NCBI GenBank assembly: GCA_004172935.1
Contig: SDZD01000056.1
Coordinates: 1-40,866, forward strand
Reading direction: 5' to 3'
Source of the DNA: a bacterium
GTDB lineage: Bacteria; Armatimonadota; Abditibacteriia; Abditibacteriales; Abditibacteriaceae
Length of the DNA: 40,866 nt
Shown piece by piece: positions 40,810-40,866 of the stretch (positions within the stretch are counted from its first letter, which is position 1; each line of letters starts with the position of its first letter). Below the pieces are notes generated by a model that was given only the letters and a program-made list of their open reading frames with translations, made no database searches and was not told the DNA's origin. The translations under genes and the position numbers were made by a program.

Positions 40810-40866
40810 CCAAACTCAACTAACCCACTCCCCAAAACCTAATCTCCCCCCCAATCCATATTGAAT

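Overview
The window looks like chromosomal DNA of a free-living, moderately GC-rich bacterium, most likely of the Armatimonadota (inference). Pointers are a prepilin-like protein with an AFTLIELLVVIAI amino terminus and a C-terminal H...DG signature, an exported SLH-domain protein, very large exported beta-helix proteins, few clear Shine-Dalgarno sites, and many short dispersed palindromic repeats. No rRNA, tRNA, CRISPR array, phage or plasmid genes were seen.

Region by region. 1-3175: a MacB-type ABC exporter (ATPase and permease) whose two genes are separated by a REP-associated tyrosine transposase and REP-like hairpins. 3377-4339: two minus-strand genes, an SLH-domain protein and a small membrane protein. 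4696-7141: a membrane histidine kinase and a CheY-like response regulator. 7360-10426: tRNA adenosine deaminase, a GHL6-like glycoside hydrolase candidate and a small membrane protein. 10454-29578: an array of five paralogous exported proteins (818-1393 residues) plus one fossil copy. Each unit has its own TATAAT promoter and its own hairpin terminator. The array is interrupted by a small unknown gene and a minus-strand thioredoxin-fold protein. 29851-30015: a lone Flp pilin gene. 30320-35680: a compact phosphonate operon (FAD oxidoreductase, phosphonatase-like hydrolase, PhnD, PhnC, PhnE, PhnE). 36046-40809: a prepilin-like protein, a Tat-exported metallophosphoesterase, a LacI-family regulator and a secreted LamG-phosphodiesterase fusion.

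Two points stand out. First, the array is modular. The N-terminal half is built from one to three beta-helix cassettes, each opening with SLRQA or C...DCTLREA and closing with GGPT...TDQRG...DIGA. The C-terminal half is always the same pair of tandem, mutually homologous domains of about 160 residues that I do not recognise. The fossil keeps promoter, start and C-terminus but has lost nearly all the coding body, in frame. Second, a GTAAC-N4-GTTA motif lies upstream of the phosphonate operon, the prepilin/phosphoesterase/LacI cluster and the secreted phosphodiesterase. This suggests that transporter, phosphonate-degrading enzymes and extracellular phosphoesterases form one phosphorus-scavenging regulon, possibly under the LacI-family protein encoded between them (inference).

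A further dispersed repeat ending in CTCTGTGTTTAAA sits just upstream of four or five gene starts in the first 8 kb.
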